A stretch of 64,000 nucleotides of DNA from NCBI GenBank assembly GCA_958510825.1, contig OY294049.1, positions 35,616,774-35,680,773 of the forward strand. Direction: 5' to 3'. This document shows, in pieces, positions 39,538-52,741 of the stretch. The position numbers and the translations under genes were made by a program. The notes under the pieces were generated by a model. That model searched no databases. It saw nothing but the letters and a program-made list of their open reading frames with translations, and was not told the origin of the DNA. The stretch is from Brachypterus glaber. Lineage: Eukaryota; Arthropoda; Insecta; Coleoptera; Kateretidae. Every line of letters starts with the position of its first letter. Within the stretch, counting starts at the first letter, position 1.

Positions 39538-39764
39538 CCACACGTTGGGCGCCAAATATGTAACGTTTTAGTATTCAAATTGTTGGTAATTCCAACTAGT
39601 CCAATTTTAATTGTTGCAGTACGAATTCCCCTAAAAAATCTCGTACTTGCTGTTTTGAGCCTCAATAAAGATAATTTTTACTGAAAAATATGTCTGTTTA
39701 TATTTAGACAGTTAATGCATCACAAACTTTTTATTTATTAAAATAAAGTCGTCAGTATATTACA
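39538..39764 (-). mobile_element. LTR remnant with tRNA primer binding site
   Basis: On the minus strand, a roughly 206-bp segment bounded by TGTAATATACTG and CGTTACA (39764 to 39559) is followed after four bases by TGGCGCCCAACGTGTGG (39554 to 39538). This is one mismatch from a primer binding site common in animal gypsy elements (TGGCGCCCAACGTGGGG). No coding region follows, so this is a solo-like or truncated LTR. Confidence 0.55.
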
Positions 39765-42437
39765 AAAAAATACATAAACTACCAATAATAAATGTTCCTA
39801 TATCGATAGATGAAACGAAAGTGATGGCATTGATGGACGAACGTTGGCTCTGGAAGCATTGGATGTTATTTAGCAAAGTGCATCTCCTTAGAGGTGGTAC
39901 CCCCTAGAGGGAGCCATGCTTGGACTGTGTCTTATTCCACACTTCGCAGATCCAAAGCTGGAAAAGTAGGATATTCTCAATATTTAAAGACTAACTACAG
40001 GTTCTCTAGTTTTGGTTTTCTATCATAACTTTTAAACAAAACAGTAATTTGAAAATTGCTGAAGGTAAAATTTTCAAGAAAATTATGTTTTTGGGAAAGG
40101 AAATACTTGGAAGCATATACCATGCAGTACGATGCATTCCGTAGGTATCTTCAGAGCTTGTTGAGACCATCTCTTGGAGGCGGTTTGGGCACCCCCTGCA
40201 TAGACTGCGTCTTGTTTTTCTTTTGGGTTTCCATACCGCGATCAAGAAGGCTCGGTATATATTTTATTCGGTTTTAAAGTTGATTAGAGCGAACGGCGTA
40301 TTGTCAGCATGAGGCCGGCCCCCCGTGGCTATGTAAGTGCTTATCTTGGCCATATCAAACCGTTATAACATGGAGTCGGCCGTAATTTATAGGCAAGGTG
40401 AGCCCGCTTCATTAAGAGGAACCCCCGGACCACCCCGCGCCCACCCTGTCCGTACGTTATGTTCATATTCACGCGGCCTTTCAAATCTGTCTGGTTATTT
40501 CTTCTCTCTATGTGTTTATTTACTTTTACTATTTTTTTCAAAGGCCTACCATTATCTACCAGCATCGACTAACTAGGACATCGTTACTATAATATTTTCT
40601 TGTTCGACTAAATTACCCTACGAATACCCACTGTTTTTTATTAATTGACAATCAGATATATTTTTATACATTTTGTTTAAGTTTAGTAATTTATTTATAA
40701 TCCTTACGATGCTTTAATTATGTCGAACCTTATTTTAATCAAACATAAATCATAATTTGAAATTTTATTTTGAAAAACTTCCAGTTTCAGGGCTTATTTT
40801 GCAACAATAAGGTAATACCATAGTATTTTGCGTAATATGATATTACCATTCATTTTACCATGATAATTTGCTTATTATAGCAACTTGATATGAAAAAATG
40901 GTTGAAATGCAAAGTACGACGGTATTTAGGTATTATTTTTGATGACATCAGTCCAGATAGTTGTAAATTTAACTCTATTTTATTAAAAACTATTAGGTTC
41001 GTTCTTTTTACCAAATCTGTCTTAATTGCAGCTATGTGAGATAAGAAAGTACCTACTTAGTTGTTATAGTACAAGTACAGGAAAGCAAACTGGGTTTTCC
41101 TTGCGTATTAGAAACAAAGTAATATTATTATTTTAAATATTATTGACTAATTATTTCAACTAGTTTAATAATTTTGTATTTGTATTACATACATCAATTT
41201 AAATTATTTAATTCATAAGATGCATCCACCAAAATTACAAATTTTAACAAGAACGCAATAAGATACTATCTGACATGAAAAATGATAGTATACATTATTA
41301 TGTTATTAAAATAGAACTTTATATTCATAAAAACACATAATGTTATTCGTGTAAAGTTAATATAATTACCTTTGCAAATATGAAAATTAAAAATTCTAAT
41401 TAATCACATGGAACCAAAATAAACCCGCTATAATTATGAATAATTTATTTAATGTTATATTCAGAGTTTTTACATACATAATTAGGAGGAAATAACCAAC
41501 CAGTCTAAAGTAGACTTCAATCTCACAGTTCAACATTGTGTTTTCGTCTGAATAAATATTTTCTTTTAAATTTCAAAGCACAAAGTTGGCCTTCACTAGC
41601 CAAAAGGCTCACTAGCGTAATTAATAACGGAATTAGGTTATGGTATACAACAATAAATAGTTGTATATGCGCCAACCACTATATATTGCATAGAATACAA
41701 CAAAAAAGTAAACGTGTTCGGTATTTACAAACGAGTGTAGTTGTTTGATTTACAACAACAAACTGTTAAGCGATCAGGTTTTTCTTTGTCGAGCAAAGAG
41801 CGAGGTAAATCCGCAGAGTCGGATTGCCGCTCCATCCTACGTCACGATCCTCGCTCTAACCATGTTAGACGTAAAATTGGGTTTTTCCATTTTTCATCAA
41901 ATTGTTCACCGGACCATAAAGGTGGTTATGACCAAACTTGTAGCTCATAAAATTCCAAACGAAATTCTCTATAAGATTCATATGTTAAACATTTTCATAG
42001 GTATTTTGGTACGGTTACAGAGGGTACAACTCGACTTTCAGCGCACAGTGTAACCGTATTAAAATACTTATAAAGAATTTCAAGAGCTACAAGTTCTCAC
42101 TTTTATCCTCCGATGTATAATTTGGCTGAAAAGTCGAAAAAACCAACATGGCCATATTTAAATATTTATAACTCGATTGTTAATATGTTAAAAAAAGTAT
42201 CCTAACAAAAATTGTTGGAAATTTTCTCCTTAATTTATATATTTTTATCGTAAGATGCATATTTAGCGAGATAACCGCACTCACCCCTAAAATTCAAGAT
42301 AGCGGACACCCCTTACGCAAATCACCCGGTGAAAAACTAACAGAAGTGTTTTGTTACTATCCACTACTACCCTTTAAAATATCAGCCCGTGTGCATTTAT
42401 TGCAATTTAACGTAGGAACTAGATGAAACGTTGCAAA
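39765..42437. other. Non-coding stretch with GC-richer blocks
   Basis: GC-richer patches at 39835-39960, 40130-40215, 40285-40460 and 41780-41870 carry open frames of 70-100 codons on both strands, none with a recognisable protein. GCACCCCCTGCATAGACTGC near 40189 and GTACCCCCTAGAGGGAGCC near 39898 suggest a diverged internal duplication. Confidence 0.4.
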
Positions 42438-43085
42438 ACATCGGCACTATTGTACACTAGAGCCATCTAGTTTGCAAATTTCAAACTAGGTGTTCTGTAT
42501 CTTTAAAACATTATATTCTAGCAAAAAACTGTTTATAAAAAGAGCTTTTATTTAAAACATAATTTTTGAAATCGGGTTATAAATATGTGAAATATGCTAA
42601 AAAAAACCTTTCACTGCTTTAAACGCCAATATCTCGAAAACAATGCGTTTTAGGAAAACGTTGTTTATAACATTTTTTGACAAATTTAAAATTATCCTTT
42701 ATATAAGTGCTAAATTAACCAAATACAATAATAATTGCCTTAATTATAAACAAAAAACTCTAAAAATAGGAGTTTTACCCTATTTTTACCCCATTACCCC
42801 CAATCGTTTACCCCCAAAATCTAATCAGCTCTTCGGAATACGATAAGAAACAATATGCAAAAAACCGCAAGTCGATATCTCATGTAGAAATAGAGTTAGA
42901 GAGTTTACACCTAGACAGACAGACAGACAGACGGACGCAAAAATTTTATCACTGATTTTGACTAATGGTCTAAAACGTCGAGAAATGTGAAAAAAACGTG
43001 GTCAAAGATTTTGACTTTTCGGCGAAGATTTCAATACATCGGCACTCTTAGTAGCACTAAGTGCCGATGTAATTTCTCGTTATTT
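42438..43085. mobile_element. Dispersed repeat with AGAC tract and terminal stem-loop
   Basis: ACATCGGCACT occurs at 42438 and again at 43036, where it pairs with AGTGCCGATGT (43060-43070) in a perfect 11-bp stem with a 13-base loop. Between lie 'atatctcgaaaacaatgcg'-like text, C-rich blocks and (AGAC)n at 42913-42936. This resembles the block types at 7551 and 22780, so it is part of a repeat family. No coding function recognised. Confidence 0.45.
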
Positions 43086-43304
43086 GACTGGACTAAAGAA
43101 ATATAAATGTATCTTGTAGAGCTGCGTTCTTATACCAGCCGCATTTTTCTTATTCTCTTTTTTTTTGTAATTATGCAGTGTCAACGTTAGCCGGTCGTTT
43201 GTATAGACTGGGCAGCGACATGCAATGTACCTCGTGTATGTTATTCTTAGGTCTCATTAGCATATAATATGCGCAGATTTTATAGCTAGTATACACAGGG
43301 GCGC

Positions 43305-43740
43305 CCGCAGGATTTTTGATAGGGGGGGCCAAGCCTATTCGGGTTTACAACTTTTTTAAATTCCCAAAAAGGGTCAGTCTTTTTTCCTGGGGGAGGGGCA
43401 ATAAAAAAACAGATTGAATGACATCGCGAACACAATATTTAGCGCCGCAGGCGAAATTTTTAGAAATCTTAAAGTATCATATTTTTCAGAATTTCATGTG
43501 CAATTATTTTATAAAATCTATGAATTAATATTGTGATATCAAGTTAAGCGCCGCAGGCCATTTTTTTTAATTTTCAAATTCACGTATTTTCCTAAAATCG
43601 ACAATTTAGAAAGAAAATTATTTATTAAACTACAAATAGCCAGAGGAAACCTCTAAAAAAATAATACATTATCTTTAGCGCCGCAGTCCAAAATCTTTAG
43701 AAATATATAGGTGCCGCATTGAAGGTATGCAAATTATAGG
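43305..43740. repeat. Array of GCGCCGCAGGC boxes
   Basis: AGCGCCGCAGGC-type strings at about 43441, 43550, 43679 and a weaker GGTGCCGCA at 43711, each followed by AT-rich text with TTTAGAAAT, plus GCGCCCGCAGG at 43312. A degenerate tandem structure with a period near 110-130 bp. Confidence 0.55.
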
Positions 43741-44027
43741 ACCCAACACTTTAAAAATTTTAAAACCAAAACAAAATAATATATATCTGAAAAGCCAGCG
43801 GGGGAAACTCACCCCCCTGCCCCTCTCGGGGCGCGCATGAGTATACAAGAACTGGGGCCCCATTATAAGAATCTTGCCTTGAAGTCTGTCGTAACTCACA
43901 TCACACTGAACATTGATATCTTTTACATACGCAAAATTAAATGACATTTATCTTGGACATAATGGCCTTTGTTTGAAAATTGCACAGAAGCTTTTCCAAA
44001 CATATTTTTCTTGAAAGGCAAAATATA

Positions 44028-44895
44028 GAGAAAAGTCTCCTAATTTCGGACACCATTTACAATTTATACAATATTTAATAGGCGATATTACTTTTTGATA
44101 TTTTTTTTATATAATAACATACAACTTATTATAACGAATCATGATTTATTATGAAATACTTTTATTACAGTATTTTTTCCAAAAAACACGGTTAAAAAAA
44201 CTTTGCGAATTTTTGTGAATTTGAAAAGATGTTCCTAATTTCGGACATATGCGAATTTTTTTCAAGAGTAGATCCCATTGCTTATGTTTCTTGTTATTCC
44301 TTGACATTTAAGAAGTAATTTAATCATTAGGCAGTTTTTTACGAAATACTATAGGAGCACTAATTTTAGATTCCCAATTTCGGATATCTTAGTAATTTTC
44401 TCTTTTTCAGAATTGTGTATCTTAGTTTCTTGTATCATTATAATAATAATAATTCATAGTTAGTTTTCTTGAATAACAATTAACTTTCGGATATCCGAAA
44501 TTGGGAATCAAATGCAAAAAAATGCACTATCCGAAATTAGGCAACTTTCTGCTTTTTAGATTAGAAATTTGTAAAATGTTTTCAAATTGCTTAATTATGA
44601 CTAGTGGATCAACTTAACCAGTATCTTAACTTACACAAGACATAAACATAATCTTCTATAACGATTATTTATAAAATAAACAAGCATGCTAATGCAACTG
44701 AGCACAAAACTGATATTTGCAATTTAAACGATATTTGCTACCAATTAACGGGATGAAGCTCTACCGTTACAGGACAGATTTAGTTTGACATTTGACTTCA
44801 CATAAAAGTATGTTTCTGTTTACCTCTGCAGATAGTATCTTAGATACACTACTATCCGAAATTGGGAAACCGTCCGAAATTAGGCGTCTTTCCTC
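44028..44895. mobile_element. 868-bp TA-flanked element, family F, copy 2
   Basis: Left end GAGAAAAGTCTCCTAATTTC; right end, read inward, GAGGAAAGACGCCTAATTTC; TA on both sides. Collinear with copy 1, with the same arrangement of CCGAAATT boxes. Confidence 0.8.
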
Positions 44896-45790
44896 TATCA
44901 CTATAGCTCGAAGGGTAAACAGCTGAAAAAAATGTGTACACCTGAATTTCCTCTAGGAGGTAATTCCTTAGACATCTTCTTTAAGATTACCGCTAAAACT
45001 GTTGAAAATTACCTAGAAAAAGGTCCCACGTTTAGCTAAATTAAGATTTCCTCAAGATATTACCTCCAGTATTTCCTAGAACTGATACACCTGAATTCCT
45101 CAGCGGTTTTCCCTTAAAGCTTAATTGTCAAAGTAAAATATCTCCTTTAATGTATTAATAAATTTCAACGTGTTTAAAACGTGGAATCAGTTTGGTTCCA
45201 TTTACTTAACATTTCACAATTTTTTCTTGAATGTATTTTGGAATGAAACATGTATACCTAGGTATATCTTCTAGATACGAACTTTGAATGAATAAGTTAA
45301 AGTTGGACTTTTATTAAAAGCTTTTTAAATTCTAAAATTAAAAAAAGCGCTATATAAAAATATCGTTAAAAGCTGTTGTTTTTATTGCAGTTCATGTAAG
45401 TATTTTAGCGCTGGAAATTAATTAAAACAAAATACATTAAATAAAACTTTCCGAATTTATTCCAGTTTAATGTTAAGACTATAAAGAGATTAAAGTTAGA
45501 TTACACGACCAGAAGCTTCTGTTATCGCACGCCACGGTTTAACTCTCAAAATACGAAACATTCAAAAAGGTTCTTTTTAACTTAAAGTTAAAAACAATTC
45601 TATTAACAATAAAGTAAAAATAGTACCTACACTTTCCCACTTCTTCACATAGTGAAAACCTTTTAGGTTCTAATTATTTGGAAAAACATTAAGAAAAGCC
45701 CCTTTCAGGAATTCCCTAAAAACTTCACGTTGGTACACATCTCGGTTTTGATCTGTCAAACGGTTTGCCCTCTAGAAACTACAGTCCAGT
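44896..45790. other. Non-coding stretch
   Basis: AT-rich, no gene recognised. Confidence 0.4.
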
Positions 45791-46085
45791 TACAGCGTGT
45801 CCTTTAAAAAGGATGGATGTAGCCTTCTTGGGACATTCCAGTGCAGCGAATTCGCCATCTTCTATGATGTACCTAGAGTATTTTTATATAAATGTTTTAT
45901 GTATCAAGTTAAAGTGAACCATATATATGGTTATTAATGGTGTGATCTGTTGAATTTTAAGTTAATAATAATGGACGTTTGTAGATAATTTTTTTTGTGT
46001 GTTTTTAATGATAACTTTTTATATTAACGTGGAAATTACTACGGCAGTAATTTATCAGTGATAGTGCGCAAGTCAAGATACATAT
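45791..46085 (+). mobile_element. Dispersed repeat family D, copy 2
   Basis: Matches 20493-20722 from TACAGCGTG through CAGTGCAGCGAATTCGCC and TAAAGTGAACCATATAT to CAGTAATTTATCAGTGATAG. It has about 80 bp more in the middle (45940-46025). Confidence 0.65.
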
Positions 46086-46535
46086 ATTTATTATTAGCAA
46101 TAGAAAAAAAATTATAAACCACATAAAACGTTTAATAAAACTAGATACAAAATGTTGTTATAATTTTTTTCCAGCTCCCTCCACCCCTTTCCCCGAAAAT
46201 GTAAAAAATTGCTTCTAGACATAATATTCTTATTATTCACAATGGAAGAAAAATTTAAAAACCACATAACAGATAAAATAAAATTACATAAAAAAATTAA
46301 TTATCATTTTTTTCAGCCCCCTTTCTGCCCCAAAATGTAAAATAATATTTCTGGACTTCTTTATTATTTAAAATAGAAGAAAAATTTAAAAATTACTAAA
46401 AAGGTAAAATAAAATTACATAAAAAATGTTATAATCATTTTTTTTTCATGACCCCACCTCCCTAAAAGGTATTAAATTGTGTCTGGACATAACTTTTTTA
46501 GTATTCACAATAGAAGAAAAGTTAAAAAAACTCCT
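46086..46535. repeat. Tandem repeat family H, copy 2 (about four units of 115-125 bp)
   Basis: Units share ATAACTTTTTTAGTATTCAC, AGAAGAAAAATTTAAAAACC, GATAAAATAAAATTACATAA and a C-rich spacer. The array ends at CTCCTAAGGGAACGTTCAAG, followed by TATTACGTAAC, the terminus-like string also seen at 16910. Confidence 0.75.
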
Positions 46536-49500
46536 AAGGGAACGTTCAAGTATTACGTAACTCAATTTTGATCATTTTGGAACCCCAGTGATGATCAAAG
46601 CATACCTACCCTGTAATCAAAGTATCCCCCATTTACGGTACAGATTAATTAAAATTAGCATTTATGAAATAAAATTATAGTCCAATAGTGCTAAATAAAT
46701 TATGCTCAAAGTTTAAATAAAATATACAAAAAAATAAAATGAATGCCTAATCACGTCAATTAAACATGTATTAATGGCTTATAATCAATTATCTAACTTG
46801 TAAATGTTTGTGAACATATTTTAGTAAAAAAATATATTGCATAAAAAACACTTAATTTATACCATATGTGCTACTTAAGCTAACATAAAAAATTATAGAT
46901 CTGTACACCGTGTGTTTTTTGATAAAATAAAAGGATCAAAGAATAACTGCAAAAAAGACTCAAATAGTGATAAAAAGCTTAAAAAAATAACGACACTTAT
47001 AACGACTAATACAAGAATATGTTGCGGCTTTTGTATAAACACGAACTTGTCTTTGCTGTCCACGGAAAAATGCAGTATGAGAAAATAATTTAAATATAAA
47101 TTGAGATTGAGGCTTTTAGACTAAAGAGAAAAATAGTTGTGTAGAAAAGTAGAAACTTTACTTTTTAAATGTTAATTTTAACATATTTTATTCCCTTTCA
47201 AATTCAAATATACATAATGTATACATAATGGTTTAGGTATTACATATAATACATTATATATATACAATATATTGTATATTTGTACTGTACTGTACCTTAC
47301 AAAATATTATATTTATTAGGTAAAAGGCTCGGTAAAAGGACTATCAAACCTAGTATAAAAACTGGAATTCTGGTTTCAGGAAAAAATATAAATTAATTAA
47401 ACGTTATTTTAGTTGTAAATTTTTCTCCGTGTACTGTATTTTTAGGTGGTTGGTCGGTTTTTAAAAAAATTGGCAAGAATAAATGGCACGTCACTCATAA
47501 TTACTATAAGAACGTTTTTCTTTAATTTAAGCCTTTCTCTAAAGTTCTCGTGCACACGATTATGGTATTATTACAATCTTACTATGAGTTATAACAAATA
47601 ACTTAATAAGTTAAATGCTAGATAATTACTGAACAAATTTGTGTAAAAAATTACTAAATTTATTGGGTACCTGAACATTAGAGTGACACAAAAATTGTAG
47701 AAAATAAAACAATTTAGTGTTTAATTTTTGATTGTATAAACTTGTAAACTTACCTTTAATTGTATTTTTCTCGAAAACGCTTAATCCTACAACAAAAGTA
47801 CATTTTTTTATGTTTTTTTACCTGAGAAATACTATGCTACACAAAAAAGTTAAGCAGAAAAAAGTTTGGGGCAAAAAATACCTCCAATTTTGGACGCCCC
47901 TGGTTAAAGTACCTACATTAAAATACCATTGGCTGATAGTCCTTATAACGCATAGAGCACGTGCAAAACCTTGTTGCCATAACCAAAATGATTTAAGTTA
48001 TTAAATAAAAATCGCATTTTGGGAACCCCTTTTAAAAGTGCGTAGCTCCCTTACGAGTCGTTTTTAGACATACGTTTATGGGATTTCTTTTTCGTTAAAT
48101 ATTTCTCTTGCCTACAGAGACAAACGTTTTTTCCCGTTAATTAGAGCATCAAATCCACGTTTTAGTCTTAGTCTTATGCGTGCAAAAAAAAATAAAAAGT
48201 CGTCAAAGACATAAGAGCTTGTCCTATAAAAAGAAATAATTACACTTTAGCCGAGAATCTGCACTAAATGTAACAATTCTAATTTTGTACCCACTCTAAT
48301 CTACTTAGATTTATTGCAGACTTTAATCCAAAGCAATTACCAATATTGTAGTATAGTTCGCATAGCCTTTGATTACAGACCAACCACATAGACTGCAATT
48401 TAAATTCTATCTTAGATTTCGTCGCAATAATCACATGATAAAGAAAAATAACTCATTCGGAGTTTAACTTCCTTGATCTCTCTATAGGAATCCCATGGTC
48501 CATGGTGGGAAGTAACTTAAAACTATTACGTTTCTTTAAGTAAAACATGGTGGGACAAATATTGAAGGCCAAAAACTCTTACGAGATGAGATGTTGTAGA
48601 ATTTAGTAAAGAGGAACACCAAGCCATAACAAATTCAACTCCAGCATCAGTGAGCTGAGACTCACCTCCCCATTAGGGGTGGTTCATAAAATACGTCACG
48701 CAAATTGACCTATATTTATACACTTCATACCCTGTTTCTCGCGTTATTAAAGGCTTTAAGATTTTATATTTTTCAGAAAGATCAATGGATATTATCTTTG
48801 TTTAAAAATGAATCTACAAAAAAATGATTTAAATGTTTCACTTTGAAGGACTTTGCTTGGTTTTTCCTAAGATTAAAACTTTTGCATGGTAAATGGGTAT
48901 GAAATAAAGTAAAACTAGGAATTTATTTATTACAAGTTAAATAAATAAATTGGTGTGTTGACTTTTTGCTAATATCTGTATAATTTTCTATCAATTATGG
49001 TAATTATTCATAAAAGTTATTGTTTTCCTTTCCTTCATGTAAGGGGGATTGGGGTTAGTTGGTAATTTGTCCCACTGGATATAAACTAGGTCTCCCTATA
49101 ATTTTTAGTATCTTTTTTGAAATGGGTCCTTCTCTATAAGCGAAAACAAAACAAAAACGTACAAACCATGATATGAACTACCCTGAATTTTCAGAATAAC
49201 ACCTAAATTTCTAAATGGTAGAGGACTTTGATGAGTATGAATATATTTACAAAAGTTCTTTATATGCTAAAATGTTTGAAATAAAATAAACCTATAAAAG
49301 AAAATAGAAGGAAAAATTAGAAATCTTTTTTACCCAGTTTCCCCTAGCCTGAATAAAAATATTTAATATCAAGTGCTTTAAGCACGATTTATAATAATTA
49401 ATTACTATTTGCTATAATGAAATAAATCAGTATTAATAGTTTATGACTTTATGATCTATTGTAAATTAATAAAGTGGTAGTAAACTTGACATTATCAAGA

Positions 49501-49570
49501 TTGAAAGTAGCTTAAAACTGAGTTAATTAAAACATAAGTTTTATTTATATTCCCTAATTTTTTAGGTATA
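46536..49570. other. Long AT-rich non-coding stretch
   Basis: No gene recognised. A GGTTCATAAAATACGTCACG string at 48674 is a variant of the GTTCAAGTATTACGTAACG motif at 16913 and 46541. The plus frame at 47732-48004 starts with TTG and has no recognisable motif. Confidence 0.45.
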
Positions 49571-50290
49571 CAAGGTGTAACAGAGTCGCATGTAGATATT
49601 TTAAGGAATGATTCTACATTAAAATATATAAAAAAATGTTCCTATAAAGGTTGGTCCGGAAATGAGTCCTAAGGGAGCTACGGCTCTTCGAAGATGACAT
49701 ATAGAATGGGAAACAAAAAAAAAGCATCAATAAAATTTTAATGCTGCAGGGTTCTTTATTTAAAACTAAGCAAAAAAGTATTCTTCACCAAAACATCTAA
49801 ATTTAATATTAAAGGAGTAAAGTATTAAAAGTATTTAAAAAGTAACGTTTTTGGTGGCACAAAATGTTACTTCCTCCTAATTGCATTTTTTTTATAACGG
49901 TTGCTCCTACAGTGTTACACTATATGACATTTTTTATGTATTTTTACTGAAGGAATCTATATTTTTTACAAAAATACAAAAAACATGCACAAAAAAAAGT
50001 TTGGGGCAAAAATGTGTTAAGCCTCACATATTTTGTCCGTCTAGGCACGCCTCTGGATAAATTCAAAAAATTAATTAACACAAACTTATTGCCCTTATTA
50101 ATACTAGTATACGTGCAAAAGCTCGTCGCTCTAGCTGAAAGGGTACCAGAGTTATTAAATAAAAACCTTATTTTTATTACAATTTTAAAGGCCCTTAGGG
50201 CTCATTTCCGGACCAACCTTTATAGGAACTTTTTTTCATATTTTTTAATGTAGAATCATTCCTTAAAATATCTACATGCGAGTCACTGTG
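49571..50290. mobile_element. Non-autonomous TIR DNA element, family 1, copy 2
   Basis: Left end CAAGGTGTAACAGAGTCGC and right end read inward CACAGTGACTCGC. Both continue with ATGTAGATATTTTAAGGAAT and GATTCTACATTAAAA, then the shared GGTTGGTCCGGAAATGAG. TA flanks both sides (49569-49570 and 50291-50292). The core aligns with 169-902 throughout. Confidence 0.85.
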
Positions 50291-51724
50291 TAATAGTGTG
50301 ATTATAACACATAACGGGTAACTTATATTTATGGGTTACCTATTAATAATTAACTATATATGCATCCAGAAATATTTTTTTGTACTCTTTTTCCAATGCT
50401 ATCCTTATGTCAGCTCAAAGTTTCTTTACTGCCATGAAGTTAGGAATGAATCAAAAATAATAAAAATACCGTCAGAGTACTATGTAATATGTTTAAGCCG
50501 AAAATAATAATATTAACTAAAAAAAAAAAAGAATTTGAAGTTAAAAAAATAATTAGGTATGGCAAATTATGTATCCCTTAAAAATAATTTGAATTTACAA
50601 CTAATTTAAAAAACCAAAACGAAACAATTGTACTTTGATAGACAACTTGTTTATGGTAAATTAATAATTCTACATATAAAATAAATTTATTGGACAAGTC
50701 CTAAGTCATAAAGGGAATAGAAAGCCAACAATTATTATAGATGGTGAACGGTGGCATTTTAAAAACATTTAAACACCAAACAATAAGATTTATTGTAACG
50801 GGTACCATTTTATAAAAGCTAAGCAAGTAAACTTAGTCTACTTAGCTTTAAATATATGATTTTTTAGGGGAAACTGAAGCTTTTCACCATACATGTTGTG
50901 TAATTGATAAACTAATATAGCTTGTGTATTTTTTATGAAGAAGAAAATTACTCTTTCTATATGGTATTATTTCAAAAATTGAGGAATCAGAAGTGTGAAT
51001 TTATATTTTTATTAAGTTAGGTTAGGTAAACCCACTTTTAATGAAGTTTAAGGTAATATTTTAAGTATTTTAGATCAAATGTATAAAAGTAAAGAAGAAA
51101 CATGATAAATGAATTGATATGGTAAATATAAATCAATGGCGAGGGAGTAGGAACATGAGGAAAGTGATAAATCTGTAGGGAAGACGGAGATTTCAAGTTT
51201 TGCACGAAGAATATCTGAAGCCTATACCATCAAACTTTAAAATCTGCTAGTTAATTTTGGGCAAAAAACTGTTACGTTTAAAATGAAACAACTAATTTTT
51301 GATAATGCATATACATAAAATTAAATTTTGTCTACTTAAACTCCTTCAAACGCCTGTTTTTTTAGGGACTGATAAACACAAGGTTATGAAGTCTATATAA
51401 TGATATTATTTAATAAATAATGTAATCCAAATACTTACTCAAAAACTCGTCAAAACGTGTAGATTTCATTTTTTGAACCTACAGACTTCATCTTAGTTTG
51501 TTTTGTACTTGTCATGTTAACAGACTGTTTTAGCAAGCAAAGCATTTCTCGAATGGGACGCATACAGACAGATACAGCACCAGGGGCTGTTTAATTCATT
51601 TGATATTAATGGACACAGGCGTTTGTCATGGAGTTCCGGTCCAAAAACTACTTCATAATTATAGAAATCCAAGTCATGGTGAAGCTACTATCAAATAAGC
51701 ATTTATCTTGAAGTTGAGGTAGGT
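50291..51724. other. AT-rich non-coding stretch
   Basis: Nothing recognised as a gene or repeat. Confidence 0.4.
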
Positions 51725-51860
51725 CGCGTGCTAGGATACCCAAGAATAATCATTAATCGTTTGGCGGTGGCAGTTGCCTCTCCTCTTGGGCTAAGAAATG
51801 AAAACTGCGTGGCTAAGGAAAGTCTGTTATTCCGGCCGCACAATTTTTTTAATACATTAA
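51725..51860. repeat. Repeat sharing a GGCCGCACAATTTTT end with 52742-52800
   Basis: AAATGAAAACTGCGTGGCTA at about 51799 recurs at 52776 in the same orientation. CCGGCCGCACAATTTTT at 51832 is inverted at 52742 (AAAAATTGTGCGGCC). A related GAAACTGCGTGGAAG lies at 13166. Confidence 0.5.
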
Positions 51861-52262
51861 AATTTTGTATAACCCCTTTTTATTATGGACTGCATAATGT
51901 TTTTTACAGTCTATCCTTTTTATTACGCCATAGCTTTCAATTTGTCATTTAGTAAATAATATATGATTTTTCCATGTTAATTGTTTATCTAAGTGTATCC
52001 CAAGGTATTTTATGTCATTAATTTTCAAGTGATCACCCAAAGTTACTTCTGTTTGTCTCGCAAGCGCCAAATCATCAGATAAACTTAATTACAATATCGG
52101 ATCAAACACACTTTATTGTGGTACTTCCGATTTTATAGGATATAAGTGATTGTATTTCAATTTTAATGTTACTTTATATCTCTAAACTTTTGATAGGTCA
52201 TTTCTTCATACTAAAAGGACTTTTTTATATACATATTCTTGAAACAACAAACAAAAGTAATT

Positions 52263-52676
52263 GTATAACAAGGTAGAGGAGACTTTTTTATAGCCAAGCG
52301 TATTAAATCCCGAGATACGTAGTATAGAGAGATTTAAGAGTGCGAGGCTATAATAGTCTTTTCCACCGTGGCTTATATATAATTTTTTTTTACTACTAGC
52401 ACAGTTATTCCTATTATTTAAACATTTTTATATCAATGATAAAGTAAAATGTTTGCTTGATATTAATTAACCGCAAAAGAACAAGTCGCATTTTAAATCG
52501 CCATTTTTAAAAACAAATGAATACATTAATTTATTCACTAAAATTTAACAGTTATAAATTGTTTATAAAATTAACTCCTACTAGGAGAGAAAAATTATTA
52601 TTTCTCTAGGTGCAGATGATTAACTTCTTGGATTTAAAACAAACATAATGGTATATTCCAAAGCTAGTAGTGAAAA
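52263..52676. mobile_element. MITE family B, uninterrupted copy
   Basis: Hairpin module 52267-52375 (GGTAGAGGAGACTTTTTTAT facing GGCTATAATAGTCTTTTCC), then a core with termini ACTACTAGCACAG and AAAGCTAGTAGTG (52391-52672). It serves as the reference for the split copy at 15300-16675. Confidence 0.65.
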
Positions 52677-52741
52677 AAAATATTAAAAGGTCGGAAAAAC
52701 TCATTCGGGCTTCAAAGGTCATGAAAATTAATTTATAGAGG

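Noticed and set aside
40006..40576. Overlapping 70-80-codon frames on both strands
   Set aside because: Frames on opposite strands overlap in a GC-richer patch; no motif, no splice pattern.
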